Shown here piece by piece: positions 1 through 10,131 of a stretch of 64,000 nucleotides of DNA (positions within the stretch are counted from its first letter, which is position 1; every line of letters begins with the position of its first letter). Location of the stretch: NCBI GenBank assembly GCA_030562195.1, contig CM060203.1:1936208-2000207 (forward strand). Reading direction: 5' to 3'. Position numbers and translations under genes: made by a program. A model generated the notes under the pieces. That model did no database searches and had not been told where the DNA came from. It saw only the letters and a list, made by a program, of their open reading frames with translations. Origin of the DNA: Nipponacmea schrenckii. Its lineage: Eukaryota; Mollusca; Gastropoda; Lottiidae.

Positions 1-605
1 TCTGAAAGAGATGAAAAGATGATAAACCCAGTGTCAAGTGTCTTGAAAGATAATTCATATCATTCCAATAAAATAATAATAATAATAATAATAGTAATCT
101 ATCTTGTATAGTGCTAGTATGTTCAGTAAAACTGCTTAGCAGGACACATTTTCAAATAAAAATATACTGCAGTTTAAATAGTTAAGCAAAGGTTAAAAAT
201 CAAATCACTGATAAACACCAGATTAAAATAGTATGAGTTAAGATTATTTTTGAAGATTTGTTTGCTGGATAGGATCAGATTATATCATTCAGCTGAAAGC
301 TTTCTCCAAATTTTGAATTGGTTTCTTGTTTGTGAGTTGTATATAAGACTTGAAAAGCGATTAGAGTAGGAGTACCTATAAAGTGTATTTTATCAGTAAT
401 ATCTGTTATCTTTTTTATTTTAATTCATTTAATATAAACATGAAGATAATTTTTAAACCTGTACCAGTGCTTTCTGTTGAATAGCGATTAGTTACCAATA
501 GTAACTGTTTTAATTTCAAACACCCTAATCACTATACAATAAGTTGAATTTTATTAGAAAGTTTATTGTAAACTGTATTGTTAATATATGTGTAATATTG
601 TACAG

Positions 606-1606
606 GCAAAGAGATACTGGCAAGAAGCTTTAACTGTTGGAAGTCATCATTGTAGTCAAATATCTGTAGAATTAACCAAGGCCAGATCTTTAGTTAGAGT
701 GGCTGAGATAGAATCTACTTTACATGAACAAAGGTAGGAGTTTCTATAGCTAAACTTATCATTCACAAACACTGTTATAACATAGAATACCTGGGAATCC
801 TTGGCAGTTAGGACTTGACTATACCTGGAGCCTGTTTCACAAACACTTAACTTACTATGATTTTAGTGTTCCAATGGTCAGATTGGTCTATCACTAAAAT
901 TGAGTTTTTATTAACCAATCAGGTTACTGTATTTCTTAAAATCTTGATTGTATCTTTGTTAAAATTTTGTGAAACAAGTCCCAGGTCATGAAGTGCTGTT
1001 GGTTTGTGCTTGAAAGTTGGCCCATTGTCATCTGTCAACCTTAATAGCTCATGAATATTTACAAACACCAATGACTAACCCAATGCATTCAACTTGATAC
1101 TACCATAACTTACAAGGCCCTAGTTTCTGATATCAGCCCCTGCAAATGTTAACTTGTCATCTACAAACCAACCTAACCTTTTCACAAATTAAAAAGTAGA
1201 TCACTATGTCACTGCAATCTTAAGCCAACTCCTGCCCTAAGTTGGTGGGTGAACTCTCCAATATTTTAAAAATGGCAAATTGTAAATTTGTAGAAGTTTT
1301 ATTGGGTACCTGTAGATGTTCTGAGGATGAATTTTGTATCTTGGAATTTGAGTACCATGACTAATGTTGTTATTTCTGGTTTTTTTGAAAGAACTGCTCG
1401 ATATTTTATGAACATTCAGATATTCAAACACTATTTTCAAAACCAATTGACAGGTTTTTTGCAAATGTGTTAGAATTTATGTTATAACGTGTTTTAACAG
1501 TATATTTAATTTTGAACTCTGTTTCTATTTCAGAATATTGTTTCTAGATAAACAGATAGCTGAGATAGAGAATTTAAAACCCCCTTCATCTCTTCTACCC
1601 TCCTGA
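606..1606 (+). CDS. 3' end (last two coding exons) of an unidentified coiled-coil-like protein
   Basis: Two exons join in one frame. The first (606-733, 42 codons plus 2 nt) follows an acceptor ending TTGTACAG and ends AAAG before the donor GTAGGA. The second (1534-1606) follows TTTCTATTTCAG, completes a split Arg codon and stops at TGA 1604-1606. The first exon starts AKRYWQEALTV; the second reads ILFLDKQIAEIENLK and ends PPSSLLPS. The heptad-like spacing of hydrophobics in ARSLVRVAEIESTLHEQ and the rest suggests a helical or coiled-coil C-terminus, as in many cytoskeletal or centrosomal proteins. I do not recognise the gene. The rest of it lies left of the window. A MITE (824-985) sits in the intervening 800-bp intron. 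A matching AATAAA follows about 250 bp downstream. Exon structure is well supported; function is unknown. Confidence 0.72.
824..985. mobile_element. MITE-like element with ~20-bp imperfect terminal inverted repeats (family D, copy 1)
   Basis: The left end CCTGGAGCCTGTTTCACAAA and the reverse complement of the right end, CCTGGGACTTGTTTCACAAA, match at 17 of 20 positions. The interior has no coding capacity. A related interior segment in opposite orientation occurs near 44538-44640, so this is a dispersed family. No clear target duplication is visible. It sits inside the last intron of the gene at 606-1606. Confidence 0.6.
1060..1185 (+). repeat. Diverged single copy of the repeat unit found in tandem near 51.5 kb
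   Basis: The order of short blocks (CAATGCA, TCAACTTGA, CCTAGTTT, TGATATCA, then AATGTTAACTTGTCATCTAC) parallels the tandem unit at 51419-51621. Similarity was judged by eye. Confidence 0.45.
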
Positions 1607-1885
1607 CACCTTCAATTCTCTTTCTTATTATATATACATATTTTTATATCTTTATTTATCATTTTATTCTTTCATTTCTCCATATCTTCTTTCTATCTCT
1701 CGGCTATGGCATTACACAGTTGCTTCCCTTGAGGTGAACGATGTCGGTTAATATACCCCTAAAATTACTCTTGCAATATTATGAATGAAGTTTGTAGCTT
1801 TGTAATTTGTGATATGCTAAATTTTGAAAATGTCTGTCTGATATAATTTGTATATGAAATAAATCACCATATATGTACATGTGAA
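1607..1885 (+). promoter_or_regulatory. 3' UTR and polyadenylation signal of the upstream gene
   Basis: AT-rich and pyrimidine-rich sequence follows the TGA at 1604-1606, with no long frame. A canonical AATAAA lies at 1858-1863 and a T/G-rich stretch follows near 1890, the usual arrangement for cleavage about 15-25 nt after the hexamer. The exact cleavage site is inferred. Confidence 0.6.
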
Positions 1886-4756
1886 ATCATCACTTCTTTT
1901 GGTTTCATATCACCATCATTATATTGAGATATAAGAAAACATATTTCTGTGAAAACTCATGGTTAAACAGCAAGTTTGTTTGTGTTTGTGGTAGTATGTA
2001 AATTAAGTCTCAGTTATTGTTTCTTAGATACCATCTTTAGATTAAAGCCAGTAGAAATATAAGTAAGGTTTAGACCTACTATGTTTATATAACAAGACTC
2101 CTGTGTATAAACAATATTGATGAATATCTTGGAATCAAATTTAAAATAAAATGTCACCTGATGACAATGTTAATATGATACATCATTTACAAATATTATC
2201 ACATCAATACCATCTTTATATATTATAACTTTTTTTCAATCAAATTCAGAGCTGAAATAATATTTCTTTGTAGGTATAATGAGGCCTCGCTTTGATCAAT
2301 TGTTTGTCCGATTATCTAACCTTATTTAAGTTATGGCTGTTTTCGGAATTTTTTTAGATCAAATAATATTAAGGATTTTTGTCAAATTTATCAAATAGTA
2401 TGAACAAGTTAAATATAATGAATAATTAGTATAAACATTGAAATCAGCTATTATTGTGGTTTATATCTCAGAAGTATATTTACAGGGATGTAAATATAAT
2501 GGATACTTGAAGAAATACCAGTTGATAAGTGCTTAATTTGATACGAATAAAAGGGGCCCAAAAAGGCCTCGTATGACTGTATACTGTATTGTACATGTAT
2601 GTTTATCTATGAAATCCCATCTTAAATAAGTAAAAAATTACTTTATATTTAGTTATTTCCCAGTAACCAATAACAAAAAGTATTTCTTTGATAATTATTT
2701 TATAGAAAGTGGAAGCTTGGTATTAATTTCAATATATTTTTTTCAAATGATATTATTTTCACTGTCTTCAAGGAATTGTAAGAAGTTTTTCAAAAAAATT
2801 TATGTCAATCAAGAATACTGACAGTGGAATTGCAGGAACCACCGAGGTCTGACTGAAAATTGAAATGGTGCAGATTGAGCCTATCAGTGTTACTGATACA
2901 ATTTTAGAAACTTCTTTACAATCCCTTTACTTCAGCCCGTAACAACTTGGTTTATATATCAGATCCTTTTACTTTAGAATTAGAGATATCTTTTACATGT
3001 TTTTTTTTTACCATCTTGAATATATGAAAAAGCAACAACATGGGGGTCTCTGTCTACTGTTATACTGGAGTAAGAGGAAGACTTGACTGGTAAATAACAA
3101 CAAAATCAACAGCCTTGATTGAAACAGAACTAAATTAAACTCTACAATGGTGATTTATCTACTTGGCTTTGAATTGTTATATAAGAATGAATGAATGAAT
3201 GAATGAATAAATGTATGGTCAGTTTAAAGATACATATGTATATCAGAAAAGGTGTCCAAACATAAACAAAAGCAATCTGATATTTTTGGGGTAGAAAGGT
3301 TGGTAATGGCAACGATACAAGCCATGGTGCTGTTGTTGGAAACTATCGTAAACTTTGCAGTATCCATCACAAAATCAGTTCATTGATCATGAAAAGCCTT
3401 CTATGGCCAATCAGATTTCTTGATTTGAGAAACTCGTATTCAGTCCCAGGACTTCTATTATATCCAAAACTTCCAGACAACCTCAAAATTAAACAGATTT
3501 ATCATGTTTATGATTTGAATCTTTGATGTGTTTGCAGTATCTCTACTGACTTTGTAACTATGGTTTCCTTTTGTACTATAAATAGATTATTATAAATGTT
3601 TTGAAAAATTGTTATGTATAAAGAGTGTAAATAAAAAAGTTTGGGGAAAATGAAAGTAGATTTAGTGCTCAGGAACATTTCATAAAGCAACTGATACCTT
3701 AAGTTGACGATTTCAATATTTAAGCCTAAATTGGGTGAGTCAAAAATTATTATCGATTGTCTAAGTTTAAATTCTTAATCAATTTTTGATGGCTGATATA
3801 TATTGGATAATAAAATAGAGTTGTCTCCTCTAGACAAATATTGCAGCTTAAATTGTTGCTTTGTTGAATGTGTCCTTCTATGTGGACATGCATATCAAGT
3901 CTTGTTTTGAAGTCAAAAGCCTAAATCAAAGAGTAGAATTTGAAAATATTATAAAATTATTAAAAATGGGATATTATTTATCAACATATGAACAATGCAA
4001 TCAAATTTGATTTGCAAACTAGGATGGACCGTTTTATCTGAAATTTTGATTTCAAAAGGTCTTCAAAGACTAGTGATGATGGAATTCATTCAGAGAGAAG
4101 ATTGTATGCATGTCCACATTATCCTCGAATGTCCTGTGAATGATGTATGTTATAGAAGATTAGTATGTGCTAGTACAAATGAGAGTTGTAATTTAAATTG
4201 CTTTGGCACTATTCTTGTATTTTAATACAGGCTGCTTAAATACTCTTTTTACTGTATTTTTATTAAATAACAGATGTATTTCCTACAGTGTTTACAACTG
4301 TACTAGTATAGTAAAAGGAAATTATCTAGAACAATTTATTTAACTATTTAAACTCTTCAATAGGGTGAAACTACATTATCTACAAGACCTGGGACATATC
4401 ATCCAATAATACTGGATACATCATTTACTGATAATGTGATTTTTACATGATCATGATATACCTTGGAATTTGAATACCATGCCCACATTATCCAGTCTGG
4501 TAGAAATATTTTTTAGTTTTTTACAGTGAACTAGAGATTAATATTAGCGGTCTGGAAGTATAACTGTAGTGCCAGAACAATTTATTATACATAGTCTATT
4601 TTCTATTCATTTTAAGATTGTAAAATATCATTTATAAACTAATGGACAAAATAAACTTTGTCTTACATTAACTTCAAATCTAATGTAGTGGTTCACTTGG
4701 CTAAATAAAACTGTATAAAGACCTTATCTATGTCTTCTTTTATTGGCTTTTAGATT
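1886..4756. other. Noncoding interval with minor repeats
   Basis: No gene is supportable. Frames are short and AT-biased. Visible items: a GAAT microsatellite at about 3186-3208; a possible fold-back pair around GAGGCCT near 2281 and 2573; and a pair of inverted blocks around TATGCATGTCCACAT (about 3880-3900 and 4103-4120). A short block around 4461-4492 resembles one around 1340-1370 (CTTGGAATTTGANTACCATG). None has clear element boundaries. Confidence 0.5.
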
Positions 4757-4800
4757 TCGTGCTGAGTAGGACGTAAAACTCCATTTCATTTAGATTGGTG
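4757..4800 (+). repeat. 3' end fragment of SINE family A
   Basis: GAGTAGGACGTAAAACTCCA followed by TTTCATTT matches the 3' end of SINE family A copies (for example 37065-37100). Only the tail is present. Confidence 0.5.
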
Positions 4801-4854
4801 CTTAAACGACTGTAATGACTTAAACACAATGCCATCAAATCACTCTCGGCTAAT

Positions 4855-5035
4855 TTGAGAATAGCGCTGGAGCTTACCACTCATCTGAAGTTACCATATT
4901 CAACTTCCAAACCTGTAATCTCTACCTGTACCAGCACTTTTAGTTTTCCCAAGCCACAAGACTAGCGATTTTCCTCTTCCTAACTCGAGTTTAACTTCAC
5001 AGTTGATTAGCTCGAAAATGAGAAAAGGTTTTGCT
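4855..5035. repeat. Dispersed repeat family B, copy 1
   Basis: Several blocks in the same order, such as CATCTGAAGTTNCCATATTC, CACAAGACTAGCGATTTTCC and GTNGATTAGCTCGAAA, recur at 16006-16200. No coding capacity or terminal repeats are visible, so its class is unknown. Confidence 0.6.
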
Positions 5036-5137
5036 ACAGTATTTAGGGGTTAGCGCGATTTTCGTCGGTGATGGCGTGATTGGGCGGCGAATGTGGTCGC
5101 TTCTTGAAGGAGTTGAGAAGTGGCAAGGGAAAGCGTT

Positions 5138-6860
5138 TAATAATAATAATAAATAATAATACTTTATTTATATAGCGCAAATATCCACAGTTAACAAAAG
5201 TAAAACAAGTGATCAATTGCGCTTGACACAAACAAATTTAAAAATTGAAAATTCATAATAAAACATAAAATGTTGCACAATAATACCATAAAAGATCAGT
5301 TAAAAGCTAGTTTAAAAAGGTGAGTTTTAAGAATCTGTTTAAAGGAATCTAGTTTAAAACATTTTCTTATAGGTAATGGTAGTGAATTCCATAAGGCTGG
5401 GGCTTTTACTTCGAAAGACCTATCACCAGTTCTGACACTGAAACCACGGCTACCCTTTCTTTTGCACTCAAATAGTTTCTGAGAACGGAGGGATTTACCT
5501 GGAACATGCCACTCAATAAGTGAAGACAAATATGACGGTGCTAGATTGTGTAGCGCTTTAAATGTCAGTAACAAAATTTTATATTCAATCCGATACTTTA
5601 TCGGCAACCAATGTAAGTCATATAGAACAGGAGTGATATGATTCGACAAATTAGTTATTGTAACAATGCGCGCAGACGTGTTTTGCAAAAGCTGCAGACG
5701 ATTTATTTGACATCCACTTATACCAGAGTACAATGAATTACAATAATCAACTCGAGAGGTAACAAGAGAGTGGACAAGTTGTTCTGTAGCAGACTTAGTG
5801 AGATATCTGCGGATTAATCCAACTCTGCGAAGGTGAAAACGCACCGAGCGGCACACAGCAGATATATTGGCCTTCATAGAGAGAACACTGTCCAAAATCA
5901 CACCGAGACTCTTGGCCTCAAAATGAACTGGGATCTACGAGCCACCCACACACACATTGATATAGTCGGTGAGCTCCCTGGTAGGTCGATTCATTATATC
6001 TCCTAGTGGTGTGGTATAGATGCTGAACAAAATCAGTCCTAAGACGGAACCCTGCGGGACACCAGTCTTTAATGGAGAGCCAGATGAGACACTGTCACCT
6101 ATTACAACATGTTGCACCCTGTCAGTCAGATAAGATCTAAACCAATCAAGGGCAAGGCCAGTAACATTGAAACGGGAATGCAGGCGTTCTATAAGTATTT
6201 CATGATTTACCGTGTCAAAGGCGGCTGATAAATCAAGCAATACCAAGAAAACGTCCTGTTTGCTGTTCAATGACAACAAAATATCATTACAAACTCTTAA
6301 TAATGCTGTTTCCGTACTGTGACATGATCTGTAAGCAGACTGAAATGGATCAGCCAGGATATATTTTGTAACAAATTCTGTGAATTGCGAAGTCACTAAA
6401 CGTTCTTGAATTTTTGAGAGAAATGTCAAGTTAGAAACAGGTCGATAATTCTTTAGTACTTCGGGATCGAGTGACGGTTTCTTCAGAAGTGGTTTAACGG
6501 CTGCAATCTTGAATACATTAGGAACTTTACCAGCAGCAAAGGAATTGTTGAAGATATCTACTATTACAGGTAACATGCTAGAGAAAACTTCCGGTTTTAA
6601 AAGAAAGCTTGTCGGAATTGGATCAAAACGACATGTAGTTGGTAGGGACAGTTTTACACATTTTTCGATATCAGCGGATTGAACACTATTAAATAATGAT
6701 AATTCAGGACAGTTTCCAAATAAAGGAAGATTTACATAACTATAATTCGAGTCGCGAATTTTTGAGACCTTAGCACACAGATCTTTAACCTTTTCTGTGA
6801 AAAACACATTAAAACGCCCTGCAAGTTCAGATTCGTCTTGATGTGATGGGAAGAACATCT
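5138..6860 (-). mobile_element. 5'-truncated, internally deleted non-LTR retrotransposon (CR1/L2-like LINE)
   Basis: Read on the - strand, the element encodes a reverse transcriptase remnant and ends in an (ATT)n tail (5138-5160 on the + strand), as many CR1/L2-type LINEs do. The 5' end is lost: no endonuclease domain is present and similarity stops near 6860. It lies just downstream of, and on the same strand as, the MATH-domain ORF. I could not identify target-site duplications. Confidence 0.85.
5296..6858 (-). pseudogene. LINE reverse transcriptase remnant lacking the YADD box
   Basis: The - strand frame opens near 6858 and carries recognisable RT blocks: KNYRPVSNLTFLSKIQE (fingers), QSAYRSCHSTETALLR, the catalytic motif-A block LLDLSAAFDTVNHE, and GVPQGSVLG. 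After TTPLGDIMNR the usual next block, containing the YADD catalytic Asp pair, is missing. The frame meets one TAG (5935-5937) and continues in the same frame into the C-terminal connector region (SLGVILDSVLSMKANI, YCNSLYSGI, LHWLPIKYRIEYKILLL, WNSLPLPIR). Compared with full-length relatives, something on the order of 100 residues appears to be deleted at the junction. With no endonuclease, no YADD and a stop codon, it cannot encode an active enzyme. The clade call (CR1/L2-like) rests on motif wording only. Confidence 0.85.
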
Positions 6861-6942
6861 TGTATCTATAAAAATGTGGGTATTAGAAAAGGGTCTTCAA
6901 TTTTGTTATAAAAATATATAAATATGAGGAAAGGGAATAAAC

Positions 6943-7539
6943 TTAATATATATGTGTAACATCAAATTGAATCAGAAACTGATTGTTAGAATTTAAATAA
7001 CCATTGTTATAATCAGTAAGTTCAGACCAGGTGATAGAATTCCACCAAATACTACCCCAACGTCCAGTCTCTACCCTCTCGTTACTAAATGATCTAGTTC
7101 TAGTTTTACTGTCATCAATATCCAATACACTGATTGTACAATCAATAAAACAATAGTTTAATCTAGGATTGTTATCTGGTAATAGTATAATATAAATATA
7201 TAAATAACCTTTATACCTCCTCCCTACACCACTACTCCATACAAACTTACTATTAATAAATTTATCCTGGCAGTAATAACACTTACCATTCTTAATATCA
7301 TTTATATTAAAATAAAATTGATATGAATAACACTCGTGGTGTTTGAATATGTGAAATTGATTTAACACCGTGGATCCTAACATGTCAATATTTAAACTAA
7401 AATCTTTTTCTACCCAATCAAGATACTGAACCACTAATGGTGTTTCGACTATAACAAATAAAATTTGGAAATCGGAATCTTTTGTTAATGACGGAAAAGT
7501 CGTCGTCAGATTCAGTTTGAAATTTTTTAACTCTCCCAT
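6943..7539 (-). CDS. MATH (TRAF-C-like) domain ORF, 198 codons
   Basis: The frame runs from ATG (7537-7539) to TAA (6943-6945), with an in-frame stop a short way upstream of the ATG. Residues from about 65 to 198 resemble a MATH/TRAF-C beta-sandwich: a FxFNINDI strand, then FVWSSGVGRRYKGYLYIYI, a YCFIDCTISVLD strand, and the typical ending WNSITWSELTDYNNGYLNSN followed by a hydrophobic beta-strand (QFLIQFDV). MATH domains bind short peptides in TRAFs, SPOP-type E3 adaptors, meprins and USP7. No BTB, RING or protease domain is visible here, and the N-terminal 60 residues are unassigned. The ATG lies at the very edge of the 480-bp satellite, so the ORF could be an exon, a retrocopy or a gene fragment. 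Expression is unproven. Confidence 0.5.
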   Translation of the reverse strand: MGELKNFKLNLTTTFPSLTKDSDFQILFVIVETPLVVQYLDWVEKDFSLNIDMLGSTVLNQFHIFKHHECYSYQFYFNINDIKNGKCYYCQDKFINSKFVWSSGVGRRYKGYLYIYIILLPDNNPRLNYCFIDCTISVLDIDDSKTRTRSFSNERVETGRWGSIWWNSITWSELTDYNNGYLNSNNQFLIQFDVTHIY

Positions 7540-7673
7540 AATGAGAAAAGACTTATCGACACTGGATTAGGCTGTGCATTGCTAACCCTAATTGGCCTTG
7601 ACTGCTTATTAACCCTTTCGGAACCACTGGCGATTAGCGTATGGATTGTTTTTGGACCATGGAAGCCCTCCAT

Positions 7674-8083
7674 TTCACTTGCCATCTGTTTCAATGTTAA
7701 ATCACGAAATTCAACCTGCTATAACTTTTTCCAGAAATCTCGTTGAAAACTTTCCTATATGTTACACGAAAGCCTGGCCAATACTTTGTTTCTTTATAAA
7801 ATTTCAATATAGCATGACCATAAAAACCAAATGTAAGTATCAACATCCACTTGATTGTCACTGCACACAAAACCACTATTTTTAGAAATAACCTTCCGCC
7901 AATTAAATTTCTCATTATTTCGAAAATTCTGAAAGAAAATGTAAATTCAGACATCAAATTCCAAATCTAAACCAAAAATTAGTCAAAAATGGGCATGCAA
8001 AACCCCAAAAGGAAGGGGGAAAGAGGGTTTCTAAAAATAGCTCGGACTCATACAATCATTAGCATAAAATGTTTTTGTCCTAT
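7674..8083. other. 410-bp segment present only in the first satellite unit
   Basis: In the other units GGCAGCCCTCC runs straight into AATTCATTG. Here the same two edges are separated by about 410 bp of AT-rich sequence with no similarity to the rest of the unit. It is either an insertion or ancestral sequence lost from the amplified short units. The ends show no obvious terminal repeats. Confidence 0.6.
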
Positions 8084-8245
8084 ATAATTCATTGTTTTCT
8101 ACACCAATTCGTGCGGAGAAGATGCGCAACGATGACCTCTTTCGTTTGATATGCGGAAGCCATATCTTTGAACCGGCTATAGCCCTTCCTGAGCTAATAC
8201 TGTTTGACTTTGGAAAGCAGTTTGCCGCCAGCTCGGTAAAAGACC

Positions 8246-8275
8246 TAGGGTTAGGCGCCCAACTAGCTAACCCTA
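8246..8275. other. Telomere-like inverted repeat (hairpin) in the satellite unit
   Basis: TAGGGTTAG (8246-8254) and CTAACCCTA (8267-8275) are perfect reverse complements separated by 12 nt, forming a 9-bp stem. Both arms match the animal telomere repeat TTAGGG. The hairpin is repeated in most units. Another TAGCTAACCCTAA lies about 200 bp further on (8473-8485). Confidence 0.7.
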
Positions 8276-8288
8276 AGTCGATTATGCA

Positions 8289-8376
8289 GGTCTCGGTGGC
8301 CTGGCGGGTTTGGTGATGGCTTGGCAACCTTTTGCTCGCCAACTGAGAGGTCGGGTGTTTGATTCCCCGTGCAAGC
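8289..8376 (+). other. tRNA-like (pol III type 2 promoter-like) segment in each satellite unit
   Basis: TGGCCTGGCGGG fits the A-box consensus TRGCNNAGYNGG with one mismatch. GTGTTTGATTCC, about 50 bp later, resembles a B-box GGTTCGANTCC with changes. The spacing and surrounding stems resemble a degraded tRNA, as in a SINE head. Further copies lie at 8769-8856, 9249-9336, 9731-9818, 9947-10034, 14461-14548 and 14940-15027. It is not a functional tRNA gene by eye. Transcription is inferred only. Confidence 0.5.
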
Positions 8377-10131
8377 TCTTTGCATTTTTATTTTTTTATT
8401 GAGTCGAGCAGTGTCTTTTCTTTCCTTTTTATCATAGAGAAAAGACTTATCGACACTGGATTAGGCTGTGCATAGCTAACCCTAATTGGCCTTGACTGCT
8501 TATTAACCCTTTCGGAACCACTGGCGAGTAGCGTATAGATTATTTTTGGACCATGGCAGCCCTCCAATTCATTGTTTTCTACACCAATTCGTGCGGAGAA
8601 GATGCGCAACGATGACCTCTTTCTTTTGATATGCGGAAGCCATATCTTTGAACCGGCTATAGCCCTTCCTGAGCTAATACTGTTTGACTTTGGAAAGCAG
8701 TTTGCCGCCAGCTCGGTAAAAGACCTAGGGTTAGGCGCCCAACTAGCTAACCCTAAGTCGATTATGCAGGTCTCGGTGGCCTGGCGGGTTTGGTGATGGC
8801 TTGGCAACCTTTTGCTCGCCAACTGAGAGGTCGGGTGTTTGATTCCCCGTGCAAGCTCTTTGCATTTTTATTTTTTTATTGAGTCGAGCAGTGTCTTTTC
8901 TTTCCTTTTTATCATAGAGAAAAGACTTATCGACACTGGATTAGGCTGTGCATAGCTAACCCTAATTGGCCTTGACTGCTTATTAACCCTTTCGGAACCA
9001 CTGGCGAGTAGCGTATAGATTATTTTTGGACCATGGCAGCCCTCCAATTCATTGTTTTCTACACCAATTCGTGCGGAGAAGATGCGCAACGATGACCTCT
9101 TTCGTTTGATATGCGGAAGCCATATCTTTGAACCGGCTATAGCCCTTCCTGAGCTAATACTGTTTGACTTTGGAAAGCAGTTTGCCGCCAGCTCGGTAAA
9201 AGACCTAGGGTTAGGCTTCCAACTAGCTAACCCTAAGTCGTTTATGCAGGTCTCGGTGGCCTGGTGGGTTTGGTGATGGCTTGGCAACCTTTTGCTCGCC
9301 AACTGAGAGGTCGGGTGTTTGATTCCCCGTGCAAGCTCTTTGCATTTTTATTTTTTTATTAAGTCGAGCAGTGTCTTTTCTTTCCTTTTTATCATAGAGA
9401 AAAGACTTATCGACACTGCATTAGGCTGTGCATAGCTAACCCTAATTGGCCTTGACTGCTTATTAACCCTTTCGGAACCACTGGCGAGTAGCGTATAGAT
9501 TATTTTTGGACCATGGCAGCCCTCCAATTCATTGTTTTCTACACCAATTCGTGCGGAGAAGATGCGCAACGATGACCTCTTTCGTTTGATATGCGGAAGC
9601 CATATCTTTGAACCGTCTATAGCCCCTTTCCCGAGCTAATACTGTTTGACTTTGGAAAGCAGTTTGCCGCCAGCTCGGTAAAAGACCTAGGGTTAGGCGC
9701 CCAACTAGCTAACCCTAAGTCGATTATGCAGGTCTCGGTGGCCTGGCGGGTTTGGTGATGGCTTGGCAACCTTTTGCTCGCCAACTGAGAGGTCGGGTGT
9801 TTGATTCCCCGTGCAAGCTCTTTGCATTTTTATTATAGCCCTTCCTGAGCTAATACTGTTTGACTTTTGGGAAAACAGTTTGCCGCCAGCTCGGTAAAAG
9901 ACCTAGGGTTAGGCGCCCAACTAGCTAACCCTAAGTCGATTATGCAGGTCTCGGTGGCCTGGCGGGTTTGGTGATGGCTTGGCAACCTTTTGCTCGCCAA
10001 CTGAGAGGTCGGGTGTTTGATTCCCCGTGCAAGCTCTTTGCATTTTTATTTTTTATTGAGTCGAGCGGTGTCTTCTCTTTCCTTTTTATCATAGAAAAAA
10101 CTTATCGAATGGATTACTTCTTAGCTAACCC

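Larger units (their letters stand above)
7540..10131 (+). repeat. 480-bp satellite, left block (about five copies, some partial)
   Basis: Units repeat at exactly 480 bp for three steps (for example the block around 8092, 8572 and 9052), then continue with a complete unit and a shortened one ending near 10085. Each unit contains a tRNA-like segment, a telomere-like hairpin and two copies of TAGCTAACCCTAA. The first unit is interrupted by 410 bp (7674-8083). Copies differ by only a few substitutions, so amplification is fairly recent. Apparent frames of 74 codons (+) and 103-144 codons (-) recur in every unit and are repeat by-products. The block continues at 14237 after a 4.1-kb insert. Confidence 0.93.

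Noticed and set aside
2275..2583. Possible 300-bp MITE with GAGGCCT-containing ends
   Set aside because: The inverted similarity is only about 10 bp and no target duplication or second copy was found.
3995..4225. 76-codon + frame
   Set aside because: No start context, splice signals or recognisable motif; it lies in AT-rich DNA near an inverted repeat.
8289..8376. Genuine tRNA gene
   Set aside because: A/B-box-like motifs are present, but the arms do not pair well by eye and the segment is embedded in a repeated unit; treated as a tRNA-derived promoter only.
8031..9569. Repeated frames of 74 codons (+) and up to 144 codons (-)
   Set aside because: They recur in every 480-bp unit, overlap on opposite strands and run through the tRNA-like segment; they are repeat by-products.
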